Assembly (NCBI GenBank): GCA_030066685.1
Contig: JASJBF010000002.1
Location: 1 to 64,000, forward strand
Origin: Kiloniellales bacterium
GTDB taxonomy: Bacteria; Pseudomonadota; Alphaproteobacteria; Kiloniellales; JAKSBE01
Length of the DNA: 64,000 bases
Direction: 5' to 3'
The notes under the pieces were generated by a model. The model saw only the letters and a list, made by a program, of their open reading frames with translations. It searched no databases and had not been told where the DNA came from. Positions 45,007-54,045 of the stretch are shown here, in pieces. Numbering within the stretch: position 1 is the stretch's first letter; each line of letters opens with the position of its first letter. Made by a program: the position numbers and the translations under genes.

Positions 45007-46086
45007 ATGACGGAAGAGAACCGCAAGGCGGCAGTTCTGGTCACCGGGGCCGGCGGCTTCGTCGGCCACCATGTCTGCCGCTTCCTGGCGCGCCGGGGCT
45101 ATGCCGTCCGCGGTGCCCTGCGGGCCCGCCCGCCCTACGCCGAGGAGGGGGTGGACTACGTTGCCATCGGCGATATCGACGACCACACCGACTGGGGGAG
45201 CGCTCTCGACGGCGTCGACATCGTGGTCCATGCCGCCGGGACCACCGAGGACTTCACCGAACCTTCGGGCCGCTGGCTGGTGGCCCACAACCAGATCAAC
45301 GTGGCCGGCACGGCCTCTCTCGCCCAGGCGGCGGTGGACCGCGGCGTCAAGCGCCTGATCTTCCTCAGCTCGGTCGGCGTGCGCGCCGCCGAGCGCGACG
45401 AGGATCCAACCGGCTTCGAGACCAGCAAGTACGAGGCCGAGCAGATTCTGCGCAAGACCGTGGCCACGGCCCCGATCGAGCTCGTGGTCCTGCGCCTGCC
45501 GCCGCTTTATGGCCCAGAGAAGCAGGGCGCCCTGCGCGCTATGGCCGAGGCGATCCTGCGCGACCGGCCGCTGCCGCTTGCCAGCGTGCAGAACCAGATG
45601 AGCCTGCTCTTCGTCGGTAACCTGGTCAGCGCGATCGAGGCCTGTCTCGAAAACCCGGCGGCTGGCGACCACACCTTCTCGATCAGTGACGGCGAGGCGG
45701 TCTCGACCCCGGAATTGGTCGAGCGACTGGCCGAGGCCATGCAGCGCGAGCTCGACCTCTGGCCCTGCCCGACCTCGCTTCTGGGCCTGCTCGCCGGCTT
45801 CGCCGGCTGCGGCAAGATCGTCCGGGCCCTGACCAGGGACGTGGTCTTTGACGACCAGGAGATCGTCCGAGACCTGGGCTGGCAGCCGCCGATCGAGGTC
45901 GACACCGCGCTCCTGGCCACGGTCCGCTCCTGGGATCTCGAGGCGGCGGCGCAGCAGGCGCCGGCGCGCCGGCCGGGCCTGCGCGGCCGGCTGACCGATG
46001 CCGTCTTTGACCTCGGGGAGCGGATCGTCCGTATGCTTCGCAGCCGTCGGGACTCCCGCGACACGCGGGAAGCTCATTCCACCTGA
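45007..46086 (+). CDS. NAD-dependent epimerase/dehydratase
   Basis: 359 residues of the extended SDR family. VTGAGGFVGHHV binds NAD. The catalytic site is SSVG plus a Ser-Lys pair in TSKYEAE, where the usual YxxxK is shifted to TSKYE; Tyr position is unusual. LLFVGNLVSAIEACLEN is the typical substrate loop. The C-terminal 50 residues are basic. It is divergent from the TtuC-type gene. Confidence 0.8.
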   Translation: MTEENRKAAVLVTGAGGFVGHHVCRFLARRGYAVRGALRARPPYAEEGVDYVAIGDIDDHTDWGSALDGVDIVVHAAGTTEDFTEPSGRWLVAHNQINVAGTASLAQAAVDRGVKRLIFLSSVGVRAAERDEDPTGFETSKYEAEQILRKTVATAPIELVVLRLPPLYGPEKQGALRAMAEAILRDRPLPLASVQNQMSLLFVGNLVSAIEACLENPAAGDHTFSISDGEAVSTPELVERLAEAMQRELDLWPCPTSLLGLLAGFAGCGKIVRALTRDVVFDDQEIVRDLGWQPPIEVDTALLATVRSWDLEAAAQQAPARRPGLRGRLTDAVFDLGERIVRMLRSRRDSRDTREAHST

Positions 46087-46249
46087 CGGCCAGCGTCCCT
46101 GTTGAAGTGCCGCCGTTGGGCCTTTCCAGTTCCGGCGTTTCATTTGACAACCAGCCTAGGCCGAAGGCTCAATACCTGAGGCTCGGCGCGCAATGCCGCT
46201 GCGCCGCCCCAAAACGAGAAGAAAAAGACCTGTAGGCTGGGAGATGACC

Positions 46250-47329
46250 ATGAAACGCCACAATATTCGGCCCTTTTCGCGTCGTGCCTTCCTGGCGGGC
46301 AGCGGTGCGGTCGCGGCCGGCCTGACCTTTGCGCCCCGCTTCGGCTTGAGCGCTGAGGAGCCGAAGCTCAACTTCTATAACTGGGACACTTACATCGGCG
46401 AGGACACGCTGGACGATTTCAAGGACGCCAGCGGCATCGAGGTCAAGATGGACCTCTTCGCCGACAACGACGAGCTCTTCGCCAAGCTCAAGGAAGGCAA
46501 TCCCGGCTACGACGTCATCGTGCCCACCAACGACTACGTCGAGCGGATGATCACGGCCGACATGCTGGTGCCCCTGGACCATGGCAAGATCCCCAATTTC
46601 AAGACCAACGTGGATCCAGCCTTCCAGGACGCCCAGTTCGATCCGGGCCGCAAGTATTCCATGCCCTACATGTGGGGCACCCAGGGCATCGGCTATCGCA
46701 AGTCCAAGGTCTCGGCCGTGCCGGACAGCTGGAAAGTGCTGCTGGATTCCGACGAATACTCCGGCCGGATCGCGCTTCTGAGCGAAGCCCGGGTGGTGTT
46801 CGGCGTGGCGCTGAAGTACCTGGGCTTTCCCTACAACTCGACCAGCGCGCAAGAGATCGCCAAGGCCGAGGCCGTGCTGATCAAGCAGAAGCCGCACATC
46901 AAGACCTTCGCCGAGGACAACGGCCAGGACCTGCTGTTGTCCGGCGAGGTCGACCTGACCATGGAATGGAACGGCGACATCCTGCAGGTCATGGAGGAGG
47001 ACGACGACATTTCCTATGTCGTGCCGAAGGAAGGCAGCTTGGTCTGGGAGGACACCCTTTGCGTGCCCAAGGGTGCACCGCATCCCGGGAACGCTCACGC
47101 CTTCATCAACTACCTTCTGGATGCCGAGGCCGGGGCGGCGATCGCCGACTTCATCCAATACGCCACGCCGAACAAGGCCGCCAAGGCCCTGCTGCCGGCC
47201 GAGTACACGGAGAACCCGGCGATCTTCCCGAGCGACGAGACCCTCGCCAATTGCGAGGCCTCGCTCTATCTCGGCGAAGAAGCGCAGCGGATCTACGACG
47301 AGGCCTGGACCCGGGTCCTGGCCGCCTGA
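46250..47329 (+). CDS. Spermidine/putrescine-type substrate-binding protein
   Basis: 359 residues; ATG 46250 gives better spacing to GGCTGGGAG than ATG 46244. The twin-arginine signal is SRRAFLAG. The mature start LNFYNWDTYIGEDTLDDF is the PotD/PotF signature; YDVIVPTNDYVERM and PYMWGTQGIGY line the polyamine site. First gene of a four-gene import operon. Confidence 0.93.
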   Translation: MKRHNIRPFSRRAFLAGSGAVAAGLTFAPRFGLSAEEPKLNFYNWDTYIGEDTLDDFKDASGIEVKMDLFADNDELFAKLKEGNPGYDVIVPTNDYVERMITADMLVPLDHGKIPNFKTNVDPAFQDAQFDPGRKYSMPYMWGTQGIGYRKSKVSAVPDSWKVLLDSDEYSGRIALLSEARVVFGVALKYLGFPYNSTSAQEIAKAEAVLIKQKPHIKTFAEDNGQDLLLSGEVDLTMEWNGDILQVMEEDDDISYVVPKEGSLVWEDTLCVPKGAPHPGNAHAFINYLLDAEAGAAIADFIQYATPNKAAKALLPAEYTENPAIFPSDETLANCEASLYLGEEAQRIYDEAWTRVLAA

Positions 47330-47344
47330 CGTCGGCAAGGTGAC

Positions 47345-47368
47345 GCGGCCCCGCCCCGGCGGGGCCGC
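47345..47368 (+). terminator. GC hairpin after the binding-protein gene
   Basis: A perfect 10-bp stem (47345-47354 with 47359-47368) around a 4-base loop, then only two T. It lies between the binding protein and permease genes. In ABC operons such hairpins protect the upstream message, giving more binding protein than permease. Confidence 0.6.
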
Positions 47369-47413
47369 TTCCGGATCCGGGGCGCGGGGCAGAGGGCGAA
47401 AGACGGGGCGGGC

Positions 47414-48334
47414 ATGGAAAGCTGGCGGCGAAATCCCCTGGTCTTCTGGGTGATCAACCTGCCGCCGAGCCTGTGGCTGCTGCTGTTCTTCCTCATCCCC
47501 CTGGGCCTGATCTGGGTCTTCTCCTTCGGTGAGAAGCGCGGCGTCGTCGATATCGAGATCACTTGGACCCTGGCCAACTACCTGCGGGCGCTGGACCCGC
47601 TCTACCTGCAGATCTTTGCCAAGTCCCTCTGGTTCACGGCGATCACCACCTTGCTCTGCCTGGCGATCGGCTTTCCTATCGCCTTCGGTATTTCCTTCGC
47701 GCCGGCGAAGTGGAAGCCCTGGCTGCTGCTGGCGATCATCCTGCCCTTCTGGACCAACCTGCTGATCCGAACCTATGCCCTCATTGCCGTGCTTCGCACC
47801 CGCGGCTACGTCAACTTCACCCTGGAGTGGTTCTGGGAGCAGGGCAATTGGCTGCTCGCGCTGCTCGGCCTCGGCCAGTATCAGCTCCTGGGCGCCGACT
47901 TCGAGGCCCTGCCTCTGCTCTACAACAACTTCGCGGTGGTCTTCGGGCTGGTCTATGTCCACCTGCCCTTCACCGTGCTGCCGCTCTACGCGGCCCTGGA
48001 GCGCATGGACCCCTCCTACATCGAGGCGAGCCTGGACCTCGGCGCCGGCCAGTTTCGGACCTTCTTCACCGTCGTTGTGCCCCTGGCCAAGGCCGGGATC
48101 ATCTCGGCGGTCATCATCACCTTCATCCCGGCGCTGGGCTCCTTCCTCACTCCAGACTTGCTGGGCGGCACCGACAGCCAGATGATCGCCAACGTGATCG
48201 AGCGCCAGTTCAAGTCGGCCAACGACTGGCCCTTTGGCGCGGCGCTGTCCTTCATCCTGATGTACGCGACCTTCTTCGCGCTGGCTCTGCGCGCCGTGCT
48301 GGCCAAGGGCCGCTCGTCGATGGAGGCGGCCTGA
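47414..48334 (+). CDS. potB: Polyamine ABC permease PotB/PotH type
   Basis: 306 residues with six membrane helices. The EAA loop is EASLDLGAGQFRTFFTVVVP. LPFWTNLLIRTYALIAVL is typical of PotB. It overlaps the next permease by one base (TGATG). Confidence 0.92.
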   Translation: MESWRRNPLVFWVINLPPSLWLLLFFLIPLGLIWVFSFGEKRGVVDIEITWTLANYLRALDPLYLQIFAKSLWFTAITTLLCLAIGFPIAFGISFAPAKWKPWLLLAIILPFWTNLLIRTYALIAVLRTRGYVNFTLEWFWEQGNWLLALLGLGQYQLLGADFEALPLLYNNFAVVFGLVYVHLPFTVLPLYAALERMDPSYIEASLDLGAGQFRTFFTVVVPLAKAGIISAVIITFIPALGSFLTPDLLGGTDSQMIANVIERQFKSANDWPFGAALSFILMYATFFALALRAVLAKGRSSMEAA

Positions 48335-49224
48335 TGACCGCGACCGCGGCCTCTCCGCCCGCCGCCGCCCGGCCGCGCCGGCGCTGGCGCCGCGAGGCCA
48401 TCGGGCCGCTGGACTACAGCCGGCGGCTCTGGCTGCGCCTGACCTTCCTCGCCGCCCTGGTCTTCCTCTACGCGCCGATCATCACGCTGATCGTTTTCAG
48501 CTTCAACAACAGCCGGCGGAACATCGTCTGGCGCGGCTTCACCCTGAAGTACTACGAGAGGGCGCTGGGCAACGACGGGCTGATCGAGGCCTTCGTCAAC
48601 TCGCTGACCATCGCCCTGCTGTCCACGGCGGCCAGCGTGATCCTCGGCGCCATGGTGGCGGTGCTGCTCTGGCGCTTCCGCTTTCCCGGCAAGGCGCCGC
48701 TGGAGGGCGCCATGGCCCTGCCGATCGTGATCCCGGAGATCTGCATGGGCGTCGCCATGCTGGCCTTCTTCGCGCGCATCGGCTGGCCGAGCGACCTGGT
48801 CTGGCCCTTCAACCTGGGCAGCATCATCATCGCCCACATCTCCTTCAGCTTCCCCTTCGTTGCCATGGTCGTGCGCGCGCGTCTGGCCAACTTCAACCGG
48901 GAGCTGGAAGAGGCGGCCAAGGACCTGGGCGCGAGCGAGTGGGAGACCTTCCGCGACGTCCTGATTCCCTTCATGCGGCCGGGCCTGGTCGCAGGGGGCC
49001 TGCTGGCCTTTACCCTCTCGCTCGACGACTTCGTCATCACTTTCTTCACCTCGGGGCCGGACACCGTAACCTTCCCGGTCAAGGTCTATTCCATGGTGCG
49101 CTTCTCGGTGACGCCGGAGGTCAACGCGGCCTCGACCGTGCTGATCGTGATCACCCTGTTCCTGACTGCCCTGGCAATGTGGCTGCAGAACCGCAGCGGG
49201 CAGAAGGCGGCGGAACTCGGATAA
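48334..49224 (+). CDS. potC: Polyamine ABC permease PotC/PotI type
   Basis: 296 residues, six helices after a basic N-terminus (AARPRRRWRRE). The EAA loop is EEAAKDLGASEWETFRDVLIP and LSLDDFVITFFTSGP is the PotC signature. ATG overlaps the potB stop. Confidence 0.92.
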   Translation: MTATAASPPAAARPRRRWRREAIGPLDYSRRLWLRLTFLAALVFLYAPIITLIVFSFNNSRRNIVWRGFTLKYYERALGNDGLIEAFVNSLTIALLSTAASVILGAMVAVLLWRFRFPGKAPLEGAMALPIVIPEICMGVAMLAFFARIGWPSDLVWPFNLGSIIIAHISFSFPFVAMVVRARLANFNRELEEAAKDLGASEWETFRDVLIPFMRPGLVAGGLLAFTLSLDDFVITFFTSGPDTVTFPVKVYSMVRFSVTPEVNAASTVLIVITLFLTALAMWLQNRSGQKAAELG

Positions 49225-49237
49225 GCGAGGACAAGAC

Positions 49238-50338
49238 ATGACAGAGGCCGGGGGCGGAAAGCCGATCATCTCGATCCGCGAGGTCAGCAAGATCTTCGGC
49301 GGCCAGGTGACCGCGGTCGACGACGTCAGCCTGGACATCTACGAAGGCGAGTTCTTCGCCCTGCTCGGGCCCTCGGGCTGCGGCAAGACGACCCTGCTGC
49401 GGATGCTGGCCGGGTTCGAAATCCCGAGCCTTGGCCAAGTTCTGCTCGACGATCGGGACCTTACCGGCGTGCCGCCCAACAAGCGGCCGATCAACATGGT
49501 TTTCCAGTCCTACGCGGTCTTTCCGCACATGAGTGTCTTCGACAACGTCGCCTACGGCCTCAAGATCACCGGTGTCGACAAGGCCGAGATCGCCACCCGG
49601 GTCGACGAGGCCCTGGAGCTTGTCAAGCTGGGCGGCTTCGGCGGGCGCCGGCCGGACCAGCTCTCCGGCGGCCAGCGTCAGCGGGTCGCCTTGGCGCGCG
49701 CCCTGGTCAAGCGGCCGCGGGTCCTGCTGCTCGACGAGCCGCTATCGGCGCTGGACGCCAAGCTGCGCGAGGCCATGCAGCTGGAGCTGGTGCGGTTGCG
49801 CGAGACCGTCGGCATCACCTTCGTGATCGTGACACATGACCAGAGCGAGGCGCTATCGATGGCCAACCGCATTGCCGTGATGGAGTCCGGCAAGGTGCGT
49901 CAGATCGCCAGCCCGGCGGAGCTCTACGAGTATCCGAACTGCCGTTTCGTCGCCGATTTCATAGGCAAGATGAACCTCTTCGAGGGCCGGGTCTCGGGTC
50001 TTGCGGGCAATCAGATCACGGTCCAGGTCGAGGGTCTGGGCGAGGTCACCCTGCCTGCGGTCGACGGCGCCGAAGGTGAGGTTGGGATCGCCGTGCGGCC
50101 CGAGAAGCTGCGCCTGGACGTGGATGACCCGGGCCCGGGCCGCATCGCCTTCCGCGGCCGGGTGACCGAAGTCGCCTATTATGGCGACGCCAGCAATGTC
50201 TTCATCACCGACGCCGGGGGACGAGCGGTCTCCGCCAACATCCAGAACGAGGCGAGGCGCACCGCGCCACAGGTGGTAGTCGGTGACGACCTATGGTGCT
50301 CCTGGGATCCGCGGGACACGCTGATCCTGACCGGCTAA
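49238..50338 (+). CDS. potA: Polyamine ABC ATPase PotA type
   Basis: 366 residues. Walker [16 protein letters not shown]-loop [12 protein letters not shown], signature [15 protein letters not shown], Walker [15 protein letters not shown], and a TOBE domain from about residue 280. It lies 13 bp after potC and completes the transporter. Confidence 0.94.
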   Translation: MTEAGGGKPIISIREVSKIFGGQVTAVDDVSLDIYEGEFFALLGPSGCGKTTLLRMLAGFEIPSLGQVLLDDRDLTGVPPNKRPINMVFQSYAVFPHMSVFDNVAYGLKITGVDKAEIATRVDEALELVKLGGFGGRRPDQLSGGQRQRVALARALVKRPRVLLLDEPLSALDAKLREAMQLELVRLRETVGITFVIVTHDQSEALSMANRIAVMESGKVRQIASPAELYEYPNCRFVADFIGKMNLFEGRVSGLAGNQITVQVEGLGEVTLPAVDGAEGEVGIAVRPEKLRLDVDDPGPGRIAFRGRVTEVAYYGDASNVFITDAGGRAVSANIQNEARRTAPQVVVGDDLWCSWDPRDTLILTG

Positions 50339-50352
50339 TCCCGCGGCGACGC

Positions 50353-51006
50353 TCAGCGCTGGAACAGTGGGCTCAGCAAGCGCACGATGGGGCCGGTGAA
50401 GCGCAGTGGCGCATCGGTCACCGCCAGGCAGACGCAATCCTCGCCCGGATCGGCGATCGGCCTGTGCTGAACGGCCGGATCGGCGATGGCGACGTCGCCG
50501 CGCAGGAAGTGCCCGGTATGGTCGCTGAAGCCCCCGGTGAGCACGAGGGTATATTCGGAGCCGTGGTGGCTGTGCTCGGGGATCGCCGTCTTCGGCCTGA
50601 TTCGCATCAGGCGCGTCTTGAAATCGGTGCTTTCTGGCAGCAGGCTTGCTTCCGCAATCCCGCCCCTCTGGTGCCAATCGATACTCTCCAAAGACCCGGC
50701 CACGTAATCACGCAGCGGACGCGGCAGCCGCAGGTCCTCATTTGTGGCCGGCAGAGGGGGCGGTGTCGACGGCGGCGCTTCGGGCGTATCCAGTCTGTCG
50801 AGAACCTGAACGAGGCTATCGCTGTTCAGCATCGCTAGCGCTTGGCCGTCCAGTTCGTCACCGCCCAGCATCTCGTAGGCGGCCACTTCCTGACGGCACT
50901 GTGGGCAGAGCGCCAAGTGTGTGGCCACGAGCAGCGCCAGGGGTTCGTTCATGCTGCCGGCCGCATAGCTGAGCAGCATCTCTTCCGAGGGATGATGGTG
51001 CGGCAT
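50353..51006 (-). CDS. chrR: ChrR-type anti-sigma factor
   Basis: 217 residues; ATG 51006 overlaps the rpoE stop (TGATG). The N-terminal zinc anti-sigma domain has His5/His6 and HLALCPQC. The C-terminal cupin (HSHHGSEYTLVLTGGF, HFLRGDVAIADPAVQH) is the domain needed for singlet-oxygen response in R. sphaeroides ChrR. It holds RpoE until 1O2 or peroxide triggers its breakdown. Confidence 0.93.
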   Translation of the reverse strand: MPHHHPSEEMLLSYAAGSMNEPLALLVATHLALCPQCRQEVAAYEMLGGDELDGQALAMLNSDSLVQVLDRLDTPEAPPSTPPPLPATNEDLRLPRPLRDYVAGSLESIDWHQRGGIAEASLLPESTDFKTRLMRIRPKTAIPEHSHHGSEYTLVLTGGFSDHTGHFLRGDVAIADPAVQHRPIADPGEDCVCLAVTDAPLRFTGPIVRLLSPLFQR

Positions 51007-51665
51007 CACCGCAGGTCCTCCAAGCTACGACGCAGTTTCGCGACCGCCAGCCGGATCCGCGACTTGACTGTGCCAAGCGGCAAACCCAGTTCGGTGGCAA
51101 TCGCGTCGTGTGTTTTATCTTCGAAAAATGACATTCGCAGCAGGCTCGCTTGCTCCTCGGGCACCTCGCTGATCGCTTTTTGGATCGCCGTGCGCCATTC
51201 ACTCGCCGACAGCGCCTCAGACGGATCCTCGTCACGATCCGGCACGAGGGCCGGGTCGTTGGGATCGAGTTCCGGACGCCGTTCCCGTCGGATAGCGTCA
51301 ATACGCTTGTTGCGGGTGATCGTGAAAATCCAAGTGCTGGCCCGCGCCTTTCGATAATCGAACTGCTCGGCGCGACGCCACACGGTCAACATGACCTCCT
51401 GCATCAAATCATCGGCCTCGCTATCACCGACGCCAAGACGTCGCAAATAGCTTTTGACCCGAGGGCCGAAATGCTCGAACAAGCGCACAAACGCCTTGCG
51501 ATCGCGATGGACCGCGACGTCTATCAGAAGTCCGCTCAGCTCATCCGGGACGGCGCGCGAAGCAACTGTGGCATTTGAACCCATCCCATTATCTAAGGTC
51601 ATCATGGCCACGCCGACAAGCGGCGTGCGAGCTAATGACCGAACAGAATCGACCCCTGTCACCAT
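51006..51665 (-). CDS. rpoE: ECF sigma factor RpoE (ECF11-type)
   Basis: 219 residues. Sigma2 (DLMQEVMLTVWRRAEQFD, STWIFTITRNKRIDAIRRE) and sigma4 (ISEVPEEQASLLRMSFFED, GLPLGTVKSRIRLAVAKLR). ATG 51665 is preceded by GGAGG at ideal spacing. The first 50 residues exceed the usual family start, so a later Met cannot be excluded. Coupled to chrR and transcribed from the promoter at 51683-51712. Confidence 0.93.
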   Translation of the reverse strand: MVTGVDSVRSLARTPLVGVAMMTLDNGMGSNATVASRAVPDELSGLLIDVAVHRDRKAFVRLFEHFGPRVKSYLRRLGVGDSEADDLMQEVMLTVWRRAEQFDYRKARASTWIFTITRNKRIDAIRRERRPELDPNDPALVPDRDEDPSEALSASEWRTAIQKAISEVPEEQASLLRMSFFEDKTHDAIATELGLPLGTVKSRIRLAVAKLRRSLEDLR

Positions 51666-51682
51666 AAAGCCTCCATTTGGTA

Positions 51683-51712
51683 GCTGTACGGGCCTGCCGG
51701 CAGGCCGGATCA
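51683..51712 (-). promoter_or_regulatory. RpoE-type promoter of rpoE-chrR
   Basis: On the minus strand TGATCC (51712-51707), 18 bp, then TACAGC (51688-51683). R. sphaeroides RpoE recognises TGATCC-N18-TAAGA. It lies about 18 bp before the rpoE ATG, so the leader is very short; it implies autoregulation. Confidence 0.7.
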
Positions 51713-51740
51713 CCTCAATTTCACCCCGTCCAGGACCCTG

Positions 51741-51770
51741 TGATCCGCCGCCAAGTACCTGACGTAACGA
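51741..51770 (+). promoter_or_regulatory. RpoE-type promoter of the divergent stress operon
   Basis: TGATCC (51741-51746), 18 bp, TAACGA (51765-51770), close to TGATCC-N18-TAAGA. The leader to the ATG at 51880 is about 100 bases. With the facing site at 51683-51712 it makes one divergent control region for the whole regulon. Confidence 0.75.
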
Positions 51771-51879
51771 CCTTCAATGCGCTCAACGAGGGCTCTTCAC
51801 GCCTTCACACCAGCATTTAACCATGCGGCCGAAGCCTCTCGGTCGCTGTCTGGGGACCCCGGCAGGAGATAGTTAACGC

Positions 51880-53211
51880 ATGAAGATCGCCATCGTCGGC
51901 AGCGGCATCGCCGGTCTCGGCGCTGCCTGGGCCCTGAACAGGCAGCATGAGATCACCCTCTTCGAAGCGGAGGGCAGCCTCGGAGGCCATGCCAACACGG
52001 TTGAAGTCCCCGACGGCAACCGTCGGGTTGCGGTCGATACGGGGTTCATCGTCTACAACGAGCAGACCTACCCGAAACTGACCCGTCTGTTCCGAGAGCT
52101 CGACGTTCCCACTGAGGCGAGCGAAATGTCCTTCTCGGTGTCTCTCGGCCGGGGCCGCTTCGAATACAAAGGCGATCTGCCCGGCCTGCTCGCCCAGCCC
52201 AGCAACCTGGGCCGTCCGCGGTTCTGGCGCATGCTCCGCGACGTCGCCCGCTTCTACCGCGAGGCGCCGGCGCTGCTAAAGGGAGAGCCCGACAACACCT
52301 TGAGCTTGGAGACCTACCTCGAGGCCGAGCGCTATTCCGACGATTTCATCAACGACCACCTGCTGCCGATGGGCGCCGCGATCTGGTCGACCTCCCTGTC
52401 CGACATGCGCGCCTTCCCGGTGCGGACCTTCGTCCAATTCTGCCAGAACCACGGCCTGCTGCTCTACACCGGTCGGCCACAGTGGATGACGGTAACGGGC
52501 GGCAGCCGCGAGTACGTGCGCCGCCTGAGCCGGAGCTTTCGGGACCGGATCCGCCTGAACCAAGCCGTGATTTCCTGCCGGCGCACGCCGGTCGGCGTCT
52601 TCGTGACCACGGAAGCCGGCGGCGAGGAGCGCTTTGATCAACTGGTGCTGGCTTGCCACAGCGATCAGGCCCTGCGAATCCTGGGCCCAGACGCGACATG
52701 GCAGGAGGCCGAGACGCTTGCCGCGCTCGGATATGAGGACAACTTGGCGGTGCTGCACCAGGATCCCGATCTCATGCCGCGCCGCCGCGCTGCCTGGGCC
52801 AGCTGGAACTACATGGGCGGCGAGGTCGAGGCGCAGGGGCGCAAGGTTTCGGTCACCTACTGGATGAACCGTCTGCAGAACCTTGAGACGAGCGAGCCGC
52901 TGCTGCTCAGCCTCAACCCGATCCACCGGCCCCAGTCTGACAAGATTTTGGCCAGCTTCAGCTACGCTCATCCCCAGTTCGACCAGGCCGCTCTGGAGGC
53001 CCAGTCGGGTCTCTACCGGATCCAGGGTCAGCGGCAGACCTGGTTCTGCGGCGCCTACTGCGGCTACGGGTTTCACGAGGACGGCCTGGAGGCTGGATTC
53101 AAGGTCGCCGCCGAGCTGGGCGCAGCCGTGCCCTGGGCGGAGGAGGTCGGCGCTTCGAGCCCCGCCTGGCGCGCCGTGCAGCCCGTGCTGGCTCTTGAGG
53201 CGGCGGAGTAG
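51880..53211 (+). CDS. FAD-dependent amine-oxidase-like protein
   Basis: 443 residues. AIVGSGIAGLGAAWAL binds FAD; GHANTV and DTGFIVYNEQTYP are typical of the amine-oxidase-like enzymes encoded beside cfa and DUF1365 genes. In R. sphaeroides the RpoE regulon has a similar set (RSP1087-1091 region), linked to singlet-oxygen response and furan fatty acid formation. SD is AGGAG. First gene of the operon. Confidence 0.9.
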   Translation: MKIAIVGSGIAGLGAAWALNRQHEITLFEAEGSLGGHANTVEVPDGNRRVAVDTGFIVYNEQTYPKLTRLFRELDVPTEASEMSFSVSLGRGRFEYKGDLPGLLAQPSNLGRPRFWRMLRDVARFYREAPALLKGEPDNTLSLETYLEAERYSDDFINDHLLPMGAAIWSTSLSDMRAFPVRTFVQFCQNHGLLLYTGRPQWMTVTGGSREYVRRLSRSFRDRIRLNQAVISCRRTPVGVFVTTEAGGEERFDQLVLACHSDQALRILGPDATWQEAETLAALGYEDNLAVLHQDPDLMPRRRAAWASWNYMGGEVEAQGRKVSVTYWMNRLQNLETSEPLLLSLNPIHRPQSDKILASFSYAHPQFDQAALEAQSGLYRIQGQRQTWFCGAYCGYGFHEDGLEAGFKVAAELGAAVPWAEEVGASSPAWRAVQPVLALEAAE

Positions 53212-53220
53212 GCGGCGGCC

Positions 53221-54030
53221 ATGCCCGTTCCGGCCCTAAGGTCCCGGATCTACTTCGGTCGGGTCATGCACAAGCGGCTGCGGCCGTTCACGCATCGCTT
53301 CGACTACCGGGTTTATGCCTTTCTCTTCGACCTCGACGAGCTCGAGCGGCTCGACCGGGACCTGCCGTTGTTCTCCCACAACCGTCCGAACGTCTTCAGC
53401 CTGCGCGACCGAGACCACGGTCCACGGGACGGCAGTCCGCTGCGGCCCTGGGCCGAGCGGCTCTGCGCCGAGGCCGGGATCGAGCTGTGCGGCGGCCGGG
53501 TCCAGCTGCTCTGCCTGCCGCGTCTCTTCGGCTATGCCTTCAACCCGCTGTCCCTCTGGTTCTGCCACGGCGAAGAGGGAGAACTGCGCGCGGTGATCTA
53601 CGAAGTGCGGAACACCTTCGGCGAGCAACACAGCTACGTCATCCCCCTGGCCGCGCCCGCGGTCGCGGACGAGGGCTTCGACCAGGCCTGCGAGAAGGGC
53701 TTCTATGTCTCGCCCTTCATTCCCATGGCCGCCGCCTACCGCTTTCGCCTGCGCCCTCCCGGACGGCGTCTCGCCGTGCTGATCCGTCAGGCCGTCAAGG
53801 AGGGCGAGATTCTGCTCGCGACCTGGACCGGCCGCAGCGCCCGCCTGGGCCCGAGCGCCCTGTCGCGCGCCCTGTTGCTCTATCCTCTCCTCACCTTCAA
53901 GATTACGCTCGCTATCCATTGGCAGGCGCTGTGGCTGTGGGGGAAGGGCGCGCGCTATCACCGGCGTCCCCAGCCACCGGAGGAACCGGTCTCCCTCGAA
54001 ATGCCCGCTCCGCAGCTGCCGGCCGAGTAG
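53221..54030 (+). CDS. DUF1365 protein
   Basis: 269 residues. RIYFGRVMHKRLRPFTHRF at the start and LFGYAFNPLSLWFCH, EVRNTFGEQHSY and KGFYVSPFIPM are family hallmarks. It sits 9 bp after the FAD enzyme and 15 bp before the methyltransferase. The trio is widely conserved; its role is in modifying membrane fatty acids, with no defined reaction for this member. Confidence 0.9.
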   Translation: MPVPALRSRIYFGRVMHKRLRPFTHRFDYRVYAFLFDLDELERLDRDLPLFSHNRPNVFSLRDRDHGPRDGSPLRPWAERLCAEAGIELCGGRVQLLCLPRLFGYAFNPLSLWFCHGEEGELRAVIYEVRNTFGEQHSYVIPLAAPAVADEGFDQACEKGFYVSPFIPMAAAYRFRLRPPGRRLAVLIRQAVKEGEILLATWTGRSARLGPSALSRALLLYPLLTFKITLAIHWQALWLWGKGARYHRRPQPPEEPVSLEMPAPQLPAE

Positions 54031-54045
54031 AGGGGAACAGGGGAG